Shown here one piece after another: positions 1 through 9,366 of a DNA stretch of 64,000 bases. The translations under genes were made by a program, and so were the position numbers. The notes beneath the pieces were generated by a model. It saw only the letters and a program-made list of their open reading frames with translations. It was not told where the DNA came from and made no database searches. The DNA comes from Tetramitus jugosus (lineage: Eukaryota; Heterolobosea; Eutetramitea; Acrasida; Vahlkampfiidae). The number at the start of each line of letters is the position of its first letter. The stretch's first letter is position 1. The stretch is taken from contig OW569346.1 in the NCBI GenBank assembly GCA_937625935.1, forward strand, positions 434,001 through 498,000, written 5' to 3'.

Positions 1-1138
1 TTTCCATTCTTGTAAAATTCGCTCTTGTTCTGAAATTGTTCCAATCGTTCGAGTGCCAAGTCCAAAAACACGACACGATCAATTGAAAACTGTTTCCGCA
101 TCTCTCCCATCCAAGCTGGCATCGTAACATGATGAGCAGGCTCCTGTAAAATATCATACTCTGGAATATATGGCTTAATATCAATAATCGGTGTTCCATC
201 AACCAAATCGACACCAGACAAGTGCAAAATGGTCTCTTGCGTTTCTTCCACTAGTTCGATCCGATCCAATTTCACAACAGACATGCCCAATGGATTCGGC
301 CTATACGGAGAACGACATGCAAGTGCACCCACTTTTTTACCAGCCAATCGAGGAGGCTTGACCTTGGCCTTGTTCAATAAACTGGCAGCAGTGAGACTTT
401 GATTATTCTTGGTGGTAGCTTCCACATTTTCATCAGTCGTGTGTTCACCACTCTCACCACTGTTGTTATTCTCAGCACTCAATTGCTGAACATGAAAATT
501 TTGATGAAAGATCCAAAAGAGCCAAATGTGACTAAATTCTTCCAATCCTTCAACAAAGTGATACGTGTTGGCTCTTTGTGGCAAATCCTTGGCTCCCAAG
601 TGAGACTTGTATCGATGCTTTTGTTCATAGGTGGAGGACATGGTGAGTCGAAGCTTACCACGTGCGTTGGGAATAATCATGGATTGCCTATACATCCATA
701 CATCAAAATAATCCATATTAGTCTCTTGTTTCTTCATAATTGATATTGTTGTTGTTGCTGTGTGTGAAAAAAAAATGGCGATGCATACCTTGGAGTGCCT
801 TGCTTTTGCTTCCAGCATGTCTCCATGTGACCAATTGGTTCTAGCACAAATCTTTGCATTGTTGTTTCGGTTTTATTCTTCTTCTTGTTTTGTGTTGTGG
901 TGTTGTTGGTGCTTTGAGTGAAAATTTTTGCCACAATTTTTGTCGTTGCTTCTGTTTCTGTTGTTGTTGGTTGTGGATTGACGATGGTTGTTTGATGAGA
1001 GCTTGGTGGAGTGTTGCTGCCAACGATGTTGTTTGATGTTGGAGTATCCGGCGAATAGGTGCGCTGGTGAAATGCATGTGTCGAGAAGAAGCGACAAGGT
1101 CTGAGAATTGGCTTGGCCAACAATAGGCGGGACTGCAT
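1..1138 (-). CDS. TRMO: TrmO-type tRNA (t6A37 N6) methyltransferase, partial, two exons
   Basis: TsaA/TrmO-fold protein whose 3' end lies beyond the left edge. The family uses S-adenosylmethionine to methylate t6A at position 37 of certain tRNAs. Exon 1 (1138-789) starts MQSRLLLAKPILRPCRFFST, which looks like a mitochondrial targeting peptide. A Thr/Asn-rich stretch follows, then FVLEPIGHMETCWKQKQGTPR, typical of the TrmO N-terminus. I infer an intron at 788-688 (GTATGC to ATAG). It joins GTP-R to QSMIIPNARGKL, after which come VEGLEEFSHIWLFWIFHQN and ACRSPYRPNPLGMSVVKLDRIEL, the diagnostic family motifs. Without splicing, exon 1 runs into a stop at 734-736 within the intron. A Ser/Glu/Asn-rich insert of about 35 residues sits between the two main motifs. 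The family call is strong; the start and the organelle are inferred. Confidence 0.85.
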
Positions 1139-2162
1139 GAGATTGAGATTGTTTCTAATTTTTTGGTGCTATTCTGAGAGTTGTCCACAAGTCGAGCTGG
1201 AGCAATAATCATTATTGCACCGTTTAGAGGAATTTGCGCCTCTTATGAACAATTAGAAAGAAGAGGCATGTTGAATTATCAAGTGAATATCTGAAAGAAT
1301 GGGTCAACCTCTTCCTGTTCGACCGAGGATTGGACGAACATTATCATAGATTTCTTTCATTTGTTCCATGTTATCAATCCGTACGTCTTGACTGAGTATT
1401 GCAGCCGTTGCTTCCTTGGGTCATTGGATCATAAGTTCTGAGCATCGAGTCATTCAAGTTCAATCGCCGACTTATGCTGCTATGTGTTGTATTGATAGGA
1501 TTTCCCATCAAAATTAATCGTGAGACGAGCTACACTTCGGAGTTGACTGAAGGGTTTATTGATCAGTTGATGACATCCAATTTTTGTTGTGATGATGGAG
1601 TGAATATGGAACTCATTGTTGTGGTGTTCTTGAAGGTTCGTTGTGTCCCTAGAGATTTTAAATCTAGCAACACAACTTAATTAGCAACCTAGTTAGGATA
1701 CAATAAGTTGGAACAGTAGAATCCAGTATCGTTGAGAAGATGAAGCAGTACAAAGTCCAGAACCACTCTGGTAATTCCACTTTAAGGTACCCAATCTGTT
1801 CTTTGCAATTGATGAGCAATAGTCCAAGATAGTACTGGCTTCAATCTGTTCTTGATTCTATTAGAGTTAAACTACTCCTACCTCTAAATCCACCATAGCT
1901 CCCGTCAGAAATCAATTCACAATCGAGTAGAGAACTGGACGGTCCGTAATTCCGGGACGGATTCGCGGGGTGGTCCAAAACACCAACAACCAAAAATCTC
2001 CGGGTAAGGAGCATTTTCTAGCAAACTAAAGCCCGCATCTCGTCCGAACAAATAGAACACGCGCAAATCCTTCACACAGACCGCCAGAAAACAAACCCAC
2101 CCACTACCCACCCGCCACATCAAACAACAACCCACTACCATTACTATCAACTCCTTTGAAAA
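1139..2162. other. Intergenic region, about 1 kb, mostly featureless
   Basis: Separates the divergently placed TrmO and NUS1 genes. Apart from possible gene remains at 1304-1660 on the minus strand I see no convincing coding sequence. Short open frames at 1474-1680 (+) and 1917-2150 (-) have no recognisable motif. The last 60 bases before NUS1 are C/A rich, as expected for a 5' leader. Confidence 0.5.
1304..1660 (-). pseudogene. Possible decayed gene fragment in three frames
   Basis: On the minus strand three consecutive protein-like stretches lie in different frames. The first ends SQLRSVARLTINFDGKSYQ. The second contains SRRLNLNDSMLRTYDPMTQ. The third contains VRIDNMEQMKEIYDNVRPIL and ends at a TGA at 1304-1306. 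Each passes into the next across a short overlap, as expected for an old reading frame broken by small indels. The family is not recognised. Each stretch is only about 35 to 60 codons, so chance open frames or unrecognised short exons remain possible. Confidence 0.25.
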
Positions 2163-3518
2163 ATGTGGATACTTTCTCCCTTATTCGCCTTCCTCTATCA
2201 CATCATATACTATAGTTTCTATCTTTTCTGTTATTTGGTGAAAACGTGGAAACGGATTCGACTCGGTGTGAAACAGTACATGTCTGGTGGTAACCATCTA
2301 TATCGAATCATTTCAACAACAACAACAACAAGTAAAGATAACAACAACAATAATACTCTAGCACAATCATCGTCATCCAATCATGAGGCGACACTATCAA
2401 CGAAAACAATCAACAAAAACAACAAAAACAACAATGAAGAAAAGAGTCAAAAAATGATCAAAATCAATCATTTAGCAGTGATATTATCTGAGGATGCCAT
2501 ACGGGATTTACAATGCAGTCATTATGACTCATCATCATCATCAGTGATAACCACACTTCAAAATTGGATTCAATGGTGTTCACTCTTTAGTCATCAAGAT
2601 GATGATGACAGTCATGTCAAGTTTGTTCTGAACAGTCAAAAGACTAATAATAATAATAATGGTAGTAGTGATGTGAATGGTGATGAACTCGGCGAAGTTT
2701 ATTGTTTCAATGGTGTTCAAAATTTGAGTTTTTATGATGTGAATGGCTCACTGCGGCAACAATTTTCGTTATTGAACAAGGAACTCGTCAAAAAATCAGA
2801 CAATAACAATGTCACAATCCATGCATCATCGCCCATGGAACAGGATTTTGAAGCGGTGCCATACATTGATTTTCAAAGCAGTAGTATTCGAAAGAGAAGT
2901 GCTACAATGACAACTGATGATGATGATGATCACACAAGGGTCATCAAGAGATTCCGATTGTTAAACTATGAGAGTTGTGGAAGACCGTTTGTGACAAGAG
3001 TAGCACACGAGTTGATCACTGACAATGCACTCAAGCGACAAGTGCTGAAACAGGAGGAAGAGATGCAAAATCAAGGAAAATTTGGTGTCAATCATGAAAA
3101 GAAGAAACTTGCATCCAACAAGAAACAAAACAAGCAGTCCATATCAAACACAATTGTTAAGCAGAAGAAGGCGGAGGAGGAGCAGCAGAGGAAGCACAAG
3201 AGAAGGGAGCATAATAGTAATCACATGAAGGAGTCTCAACTCTGGTTGGTGTTGAGTGAAGATGACCAAAGAGAGCGATTAGAGCTGAATTCTATTGTGG
3301 AGAAACGTATGAAGGAGGCCAAGGAAGATTTGTTCCCTGAACCTGAGTTGTTGCTTGTTTTTAGTCCTAAAGTATGCTGTCTGCACGGATTTTCGCCTAT
3401 TCACCTGCGTTACACTCAGATCATTCACGTTGAGGAGTCAATTACTCATTTTTCCTATGACAGCTTTGTTCGATGTCTATTGCAGTTTGCAGGATGTGAG
3501 CAGAGATATGGAGTATGA
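2163..3518 (+). CDS. NUS1: NUS1/NgBR-like subunit of dehydrodolichyl diphosphate synthase
   Basis: 451 residues. The N-terminus is a membrane segment (about residues 3-27, LFAFLYHIIYYSFYLFCYLV) followed by basic residues, as in NgBR/Nus1. Core cis-prenyltransferase-like segments are HLAVILSEDAIRDL, WIQWCSLF, LSFYDVNGSL and the C-terminal PELLLVFSPKVCCLHGFSPIHLRYTQI. The protein ends CEQRYGV, keeping the RxG tail that the family uses to help the catalytic partner. The partner (DHDDS/Rer2) is not in this window. The complex makes the long polyprenol for dolichol and works at the ER. The protein is longer than animal NgBR because of Asn-, Ser- and Lys-rich inserts around residues 50-95, 155-165 and 300-370. 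AATAAA-like signals follow the stop directly. Confidence 0.85.
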   Translation: MWILSPLFAFLYHIIYYSFYLFCYLVKTWKRIRLGVKQYMSGGNHLYRIISTTTTTSKDNNNNNTLAQSSSSNHEATLSTKTINKNNKNNNEEKSQKMIKINHLAVILSEDAIRDLQCSHYDSSSSSVITTLQNWIQWCSLFSHQDDDDSHVKFVLNSQKTNNNNNGSSDVNGDELGEVYCFNGVQNLSFYDVNGSLRQQFSLLNKELVKKSDNNNVTIHASSPMEQDFEAVPYIDFQSSSIRKRSATMTTDDDDDHTRVIKRFRLLNYESCGRPFVTRVAHELITDNALKRQVLKQEEEMQNQGKFGVNHEKKKLASNKKQNKQSISNTIVKQKKAEEEQQRKHKRREHNSNHMKESQLWLVLSEDDQRERLELNSIVEKRMKEAKEDLFPEPELLLVFSPKVCCLHGFSPIHLRYTQIIHVEESITHFSYDSFVRCLLQFAGCEQRYGV

Positions 3519-3802
3519 ACAGTCGCTAATAAAATAAATACTTTCTTTCTCAGACATGCCCTTTCCTCTCTTAGAAACGTCTTCGCTTCTCTGCGAGAAT
3601 ATGTCACCGTCTTATTGACTTCTCAGACGTAGCTTGCAAACAGCTCTGCCAAGGTTCGACTGAGGATCTGTGATATCACTTTTCACCAATCCTACCTGTT
3701 GGACATGGTTATTCCTTGAAAAAACGCAGAATTTGTTCCGCAACAAAAAGTAGCCGGTACGAAAACGAATGTAATATTTGATATGGAATTTGTAGTAAGA
3801 AG

Positions 3803-3875
3803 GCCGAAATAGCTCAGTTGGGAGAGCGTGAGACTGAAGATCTTAAGGTCGCGTGTTCGATCCACGCTTTCGGCA
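3803..3875 (+). tRNA. tRNA-Phe (GAA anticodon)
   Basis: A 73-base cloverleaf without intron. The acceptor stem GCCGAAA pairs perfectly with TTTCGGC. The D arm lies in TAGCTCAGTTGGGAGAGC, the anticodon loop is CTGAAGA (GAA, Phe) on a TGAGA/TCTTA stem, and the T arm is GCGTG-TTCGATC-CACGC. The internal A and B boxes (TAGCTCAGTTGG and GTTCGATCC) are intact. CCA is not encoded, as usual for eukaryotic nuclear tRNA genes. Confidence 0.97.
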
Positions 3876-3878
3876 ACC

Positions 3879-3882
3879 TTTT
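3879..3882 (+). terminator. Short T-run, RNA polymerase III terminator of tRNA-Phe
   Basis: TTTT begins four bases after the last tRNA base, the expected pol III stop position. Confidence 0.6.
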
Positions 3883-3949
3883 GGAGAAAGTTCGGATGTC
3901 AAATAAATTTTTAGTCAAATAAAACGTCAGCTAAAAGAATCATGTCATT

Positions 3950-6900
3950 ATGCGCAAGTACAACGGTCGCAGTCCTCCACAACAACAAGAAGAAACCAAC
4001 ACCACGTCCGAACAGACAGTCACCAGACAGTTGTATGACGAGCTCGACAAATTGGTGCAACTAACTACACCTACTCCTCTTGAACGCAACAACAATAATA
4101 AAGAAGACTTGTTGCTGCAACGAGGTGTTGTTGATGCTATTGATGACGACGATAATGATGATAATTTTGAATATTATTTGGATTATGGAGATGATGACTT
4201 TAGTGATGAGAAGACAAACAACAACAATAGTAGTAGTAGTAGCACTGGTGGTGATGATGGTAGTGATGAAGAAACGATTGATATCGATGTGAGTGAGTAT
4301 TCCAATTCGGATAATGAACTGTTTGAGCATTCAGTGTTGGAGCAAGTGATTGAAAATCGCATCAGAAGACAACAAGAATTGGATTATCGATTAAAAGTGA
4401 AGGATTATGTAGAGAGAAGTGATTCAGAGAATGATGATGATCATGACGATGATTATGATGACCATGATGACCATGATGAAAATGATGACCATGACGAAAA
4501 TGATTCCAATGATGATAATGTGAATGTTGCCATGATGGGTGGTGATGTCTCGTATCAAGACAATCGACAATTTGGCTCCATCAGAAGCAATACTCGCAGT
4601 TCTCAAAGCACTCTCAACAACTCCAATCATCAGGGCAGCAGTGCTGTTCTATCTGTTATTGGTGGAAATTCATTATTGGATCGAGTAGGTGTCATCATAC
4701 CAATGAACAATCGACATCAGAGAGGCAGTACAAGTTACGCTGTTCACAGCAGACACAATGACAACCATTCTTACAGGAATGACGGTAGTGACGATGACGA
4801 TGATGATGAGTCCTATGACGAGAGTTATTATTCATCTTCAGCATCTCTCTCATTGAGAAAAACACCTCCACGACGATCGCGTGCCTCTACAACTTCCTCA
4901 ACTTATACAGCTTCCACTTACAGCAGGAATCATCGATCCCCTCCAGTGCAAACGAATCAACCGCCACGTTCTGTCAATAGTGACATGATGAACAAAAGGA
5001 AGAGAAGATCTTGCTCTCTGGGTGGTTACGATTATTCGAACAGGCAAACTCACAATGATAATATCACTTCTAATACGATAGAGTTGGCAGAAGGTGTGGA
5101 CTTTATGAAGATTATTGCAAGAGATGAGCGAAAAAGGAGAAGAAGCAGCGTATCTGCAACCAACACTAGCTTGAGCCATCGGCTACCAACTGAAGATATT
5201 ATTTCTGGCAATGCAAGTATAGTACAGGCTTTTACGGATTTGGATATGATAATGATGAGAGATGTTACTGACGACAACCAAATGGTTCGTAGGACGAATC
5301 CATTGGCGGATCAGTCCTCCCTATTGATGACAAACGATGATTATTATACAACCAATCCAAAGTCGCACGAGGTGATCATGATGGATGATGACTTACAGCG
5401 AACACTGAGCGAGTTTTGTGAGAGTTATGCCATCTCATTATTACCAGAGAAGTGTGACAAGCCCAATTTCTTCTTCGAGCTTCCGACCGATGTACAGTTG
5501 TATATATTTGAATTTTTGTCTGATAGAGACAGATTAGGTTTATCACTAGTGAACCGCCAGATGCATGAATTAGTCTCTCGAGACTTCTTTTGGCATGATC
5601 GTTATGTTAATTTTGTACAGTCTAGAGAAATTCAAACTAATAAGAGCATCCTAACATTTATCCCAGAGTTGCGCTTTGTGGAGCCTAATGACTTTCGTAG
5701 GCATTTGGTTGCCACTCGGCGGAAGCAGCACATATTCCAGGATAGAAGGAACGCGGAGGGCTACTTTTCAAAGTATCGACTGCTTTGTTTGTTTGAATCA
5801 GTCGTTGTCGGTCCTGCGATTATTGCTGGATGTTTCATTGTCAGTACAATACTGTTTGGGATGCATTATGATTCGATTATTGCGCCTTCTCAGGGAAATC
5901 TAACTCTAGTGTTCATGCCGATGGTGATTGCTGTTGTAGTTTATTTGATAGGCATATTAACGTTACTGCTGAGAGAGACTCTATTCTTCCAATATGGATT
6001 CTTCGACCTCATTCACTTCTTTCATTTCTTAAGTTGTGTGTTGGTTCCATTCCCAATATTTTTCCTGCTGCTGGTAATTGCATTGAAGCTGCTATTTCTC
6101 TCATCACCTAGATTTCTGTGGAGCTATGCATCAGTACCTTGCATCATTGTTATGTTGGCTGTTTATTTGCCAATGATCATATCGATGATGTACAAGGCGA
6201 TACGGAAACGGATGACATTTGATGAAATTGTATATGATGCTGACATGTACACAAATAATAGGTCGCAGCGAGCAAAAACACAAAGAATTCACAATCTCGA
6301 CACAGAGTACGACATGAACAGTGTCGTCGTGAGGTTAAGCATGGATGAAGAAGATGATCGTGCGCGAATGTATGATAGTCTATATCATCATGATACACCA
6401 AGGGAATCGGACTCGTCAGATGCTCTGACCGTTTATGATCAAGCAATTCGGAATCGGTTATTGAGATACAAGAGAGCAGAGCAATATTCGAGGAGCAAGT
6501 TTTTGTTGCACGACTTTGAGCGAGAGCATGTCGAGAAGGATGATTTGATGTCAGACGAGGACAGTGAAAGTTTGGACACTATCCATCAACCAACTCTTCC
6601 CTATGATCGAGTTTTAGCTCGAAAGTCACCCAATGCAGCAAACTTGGAAGTGAGATTGATGCGAGTGGCTCAAAGAAAGGACAGAACGGCACTTGTTGTT
6701 CTCTACCTAGCAATAGGAGTTGTACTCTTTTGTTCTGTATTGACCATGGTTACCATACCATTGAAGCTCGACGGATTTACTCATGTGTCCTGGGGATCAG
6801 TGTTTGCACCTCTGTGGGTTATCTTTGTCGTTCTCCTCTTTGGAATTCCACTGTATCTGCTCTTTGGAATACTGACTGATGTTCCTCCTCGGAGATTAGT

Positions 6901-7180
6901 CAATTTCTGGCGTCAGATCAACAAGGACAAAGAGAACAGCTCTAGTTCAGAGGGGCAGCTTCCTGGAGAATCTGGAGGAGCTTTCGTGGCATTCATTATG
7001 ATACCATTCTTTCATTCGCTGCCGGGACTCGTCGGCCTCATACTGTTGGGTCTGAAGCTTGACAACTTTGCACCAAACATACCATTGACTGCTGGGTGTG
7101 CCGTTTTGGCAATTTGGCAATTCTTGCTCATTAGCACCTATGTCATTGTTGCTCTGCCCTTTAGTCTTCTGGCCAACTGA
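3950..7180 (+). CDS. Multipass membrane F-box protein
   Basis: 1076 residues, no intron. Residues 1-500 are low complexity, with long Asp/Glu/Asn/Ser runs and basic patches. An F-box follows at about residues 505-552 (FFFELPTDVQLYIFEFLSDR through HELVSRDFFWHDRY), the SKP1-binding motif of SCF ubiquitin ligases. After it come eight hydrophobic segments. Four lie in about 620-745. A charged loop of about 170 residues separates them from two at 914-980 and two at 1007-1073. The pattern LALKLD followed by W..VF.PLWI in the last part resembles the Tmemb_185A (TMEM185-like) family. I infer a ubiquitin-ligase adaptor fixed in a membrane; the substrate is unknown. The F-box is clear, the TMEM185 link tentative. 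Confidence 0.75.
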   Translation: MRKYNGRSPPQQQEETNTTSEQTVTRQLYDELDKLVQLTTPTPLERNNNNKEDLLLQRGVVDAIDDDDNDDNFEYYLDYGDDDFSDEKTNNNNSSSSSTGGDDGSDEETIDIDVSEYSNSDNELFEHSVLEQVIENRIRRQQELDYRLKVKDYVERSDSENDDDHDDDYDDHDDHDENDDHDENDSNDDNVNVAMMGGDVSYQDNRQFGSIRSNTRSSQSTLNNSNHQGSSAVLSVIGGNSLLDRVGVIIPMNNRHQRGSTSYAVHSRHNDNHSYRNDGSDDDDDDESYDESYYSSSASLSLRKTPPRRSRASTTSSTYTASTYSRNHRSPPVQTNQPPRSVNSDMMNKRKRRSCSLGGYDYSNRQTHNDNITSNTIELAEGVDFMKIIARDERKRRRSSVSATNTSLSHRLPTEDIISGNASIVQAFTDLDMIMMRDVTDDNQMVRRTNPLADQSSLLMTNDDYYTTNPKSHEVIMMDDDLQRTLSEFCESYAISLLPEKCDKPNFFFELPTDVQLYIFEFLSDRDRLGLSLVNRQMHELVSRDFFWHDRYVNFVQSREIQTNKSILTFIPELRFVEPNDFRRHLVATRRKQHIFQDRRNAEGYFSKYRLLCLFESVVVGPAIIAGCFIVSTILFGMHYDSIIAPSQGNLTLVFMPMVIAVVVYLIGILTLLLRETLFFQYGFFDLIHFFHFLSCVLVPFPIFFLLLVIALKLLFLSSPRFLWSYASVPCIIVMLAVYLPMIISMMYKAIRKRMTFDEIVYDADMYTNNRSQRAKTQRIHNLDTEYDMNSVVVRLSMDEEDDRARMYDSLYHHDTPRESDSSDALTVYDQAIRNRLLRYKRAEQYSRSKFLLHDFEREHVEKDDLMSDEDSESLDTIHQPTLPYDRVLARKSPNAANLEVRLMRVAQRKDRTALVVLYLAIGVVLFCSVLTMVTIPLKLDGFTHVSWGSVFAPLWVIFVVLLFGIPLYLLFGILTDVPPRRLVNFWRQINKDKENSSSSEGQLPGESGGAFVAFIMIPFFHSLPGLVGLILLGLKLDNFAPNIPLTAGCAVLAIWQFLLISTYVIVALPFSLLAN

Positions 7181-7278
7181 AACTTCCAACCAACAACAAT
7201 AAAAGTGTTTTGTGCTTCCACAAATTGCTCGAACAAAATATCGCGAGCCAAGAACACATTGAAAACATCAAAGAGACG

Positions 7279-9366
7279 ATGAAAGAGGCTGATGATATCA
7301 TTTGCCTATCAAGTGACGATGATGACGACGAGCAAGTTCCAACCACACCGCCACCACCACACCAACGAGCTCCACCAACAACACGATCATTATCATCCAT
7401 TGTTTGTCTCTCTTCTCAAGAATTCGAAGAAACAGAAGAAGATTTGACAATAGTCCATGAATCACATGCATCATCACCAATATCACCATTATCACCAACA
7501 GAAGTACAAGTAGTTGAACAACAACAACAAGATGCTGATATTCATGGCAGTGGTGGTGTCGGTGAAGATGAAAATGGCGTTCCATTGTTCATGAAATCTG
7601 TGCACACTTCTCCGTCTTCGTACATGATGTCTCGATCGACTCGTAAACCATATGACACATCTGCTTACACGAGAAAGAGAAGGAGATCTTCTTTAGAGCA
7701 TAGTATGGAATTCTCACCATCGTCGTCGTCATCATTGTCATCGAATCTTCTGAATATTAATAATGATGATGATGATGATACGGAGACCTTACAAGAGAAT
7801 AACAGTGGAGGAGATAAGAAGAAGAATGATGATAAGGTCGAAGAAGAAGAAGAAGAAGAGATTGATGATGAGTATGATGTTGATGTGTTGGATCAGGTGG
7901 AAACATTGACCAGTAAGGCCAGCACTCGAAAAAAGTTGGAAAAGTTGGAACAGTGTTACATGAAGCGACTCAAGGGTAAATTTTCAAATTTTGAGATTTG
8001 TATTCGAATGGATCCGAGTATTGTGCAGAGTGTGGGAGGATCCGACATTCAGCAAACTATTCTGGAAGAGTATGACAAGGATCAGTTGTTGTTGGGTAGT
8101 TATGATATCAATCAATCACAGTGCAGTGAAGATGAGAGTAATAACGAGAGTCATAATGAACCAAGACGAAAGAAAAGAAGAGGACCAGCATTTCATGAAG
8201 CGAATGGCAATAGACTTGACACATCATTGAACAATCTAAAGATTAAGAACCAAATCTTGTTTGAACGGTGGCTTCCGGGTCATTTTTGTGAGTATGTGCT
8301 CTATTGTGAGAGGAGAAGCCGGGCGAAGCTGTCGATTGATATGGCAAGGTTCCTTATCACTCGGGTGATTCCAATGTTGAGCAAAGAATGGAAGAATGAG
8401 TGCAATGGAGATGTTGAGGTCATTCTAGATCGTTTATTGGCAATAGAACAATGTGCTGGGGTTGTTGTTAGCCCGGATGCCAGAGACCTTATGATCCCAG
8501 TTCCAATTCCTCATATCACGGTTGTTCGGATTCCTGGTGATAACTTAGTCGAACTGATACAGGCAAATACCTTGAGTGGTTACGTGGAAAAGGTATGCTC
8601 TGAATTTCAGTCCCAATTCACCACAGTTGTCAAGAACAACAAGTATGTACGATATTTCGAAGATGTGGATATTCTTCGCCCGATTGTTTTCTTTCTAGTC
8701 GAGGGATTGCAGTCATATTTGAAGATTAGGCAACAATCTCGCTACAGAAAGATTATGAACAACCAAAAGAAAAAGAACAAGAGTTCCAATCGGAAGCAGA
8801 AGACCAAAGAAAATGATGACGCTGATGTATCCGAACAAGAAATTGAGCAGAAGGTAATCCAAGCACAATTAGAGCACCACTGTCAAATTTACCACACGAA
8901 GAACGGACAGGAGTCTGCTGATTATTTGGTGTCAATAGCCCAGAATTTATCAGAGTCACCGTACAAAGCACAAACAAGTGTTATTGACTTCAGATCAGGA
9001 TCATCCTCACCACTCATGAAGTACATTTATACTGGTGACGACACAGACTCGCAGTCATCAAAAAAAAAATTAACGAACGAAGAGATATGGTGCAGTCAAC
9101 TCATGGAAATTTCATCGGTATCAGAGAAAATTGCTAAGTCTATAGTTTCAGTTTATCCCAGTGTCAAATCATTGCTCGATGCCTATAGCGAAATAGATAG
9201 AAAATACGATTATCCCTGTCAACGAAACGAACGAAAGCAAAATATGCTGAAAGATATTCAGTGTACGTGGGGTGTGGGTGAAGGTTCAAGAATGGATCAA
9301 CGATCTATTCGTAAGGTGGGACCTGCTGCCTCAACCAAAGTGTTTATGGTATTTAATCCATCATAA
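7279..9366 (+). CDS. EME1: EME1/Mms4-like subunit of a MUS81-type structure-specific endonuclease
   Basis: 695 residues from the ATG at 7279; in-frame codons upstream lack an ATG. The acidic N-terminal half carries two SUMO-interaction-like motifs, DIICL (residues 6-10) and IVCL (41-44), each followed by acidic residues. The C-terminal half has an XPF-like nuclease fold without the catalytic ERK motif, as expected for EME1. It includes QKVIQAQLEHHCQIYHTKNG, LSESPYK, a helix-hairpin-helix-like LMEISSVSEKIAKSIVSVYP, and a final RKVGPAASTKVFMVF matching the end of EME1. With MUS81 (not in this window) such proteins cut branched DNA at stalled forks and recombination joints. The stop overlaps that of the convergent CTC1-like gene. 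Sequence conservation is low, as usual for this family. Confidence 0.75.
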   Translation: MKEADDIICLSSDDDDDEQVPTTPPPPHQRAPPTTRSLSSIVCLSSQEFEETEEDLTIVHESHASSPISPLSPTEVQVVEQQQQDADIHGSGGVGEDENGVPLFMKSVHTSPSSYMMSRSTRKPYDTSAYTRKRRRSSLEHSMEFSPSSSSSLSSNLLNINNDDDDDTETLQENNSGGDKKKNDDKVEEEEEEEIDDEYDVDVLDQVETLTSKASTRKKLEKLEQCYMKRLKGKFSNFEICIRMDPSIVQSVGGSDIQQTILEEYDKDQLLLGSYDINQSQCSEDESNNESHNEPRRKKRRGPAFHEANGNRLDTSLNNLKIKNQILFERWLPGHFCEYVLYCERRSRAKLSIDMARFLITRVIPMLSKEWKNECNGDVEVILDRLLAIEQCAGVVVSPDARDLMIPVPIPHITVVRIPGDNLVELIQANTLSGYVEKVCSEFQSQFTTVVKNNKYVRYFEDVDILRPIVFFLVEGLQSYLKIRQQSRYRKIMNNQKKKNKSSNRKQKTKENDDADVSEQEIEQKVIQAQLEHHCQIYHTKNGQESADYLVSIAQNLSESPYKAQTSVIDFRSGSSSPLMKYIYTGDDTDSQSSKKKLTNEEIWCSQLMEISSVSEKIAKSIVSVYPSVKSLLDAYSEIDRKYDYPCQRNERKQNMLKDIQCTWGVGEGSRMDQRSIRKVGPAASTKVFMVFNPS

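Noticed and set aside
1917-2150. Minus-strand frame of 77 codons before NUS1
   Set aside because: Short, no motif, lies in the C/A-rich leader of NUS1.
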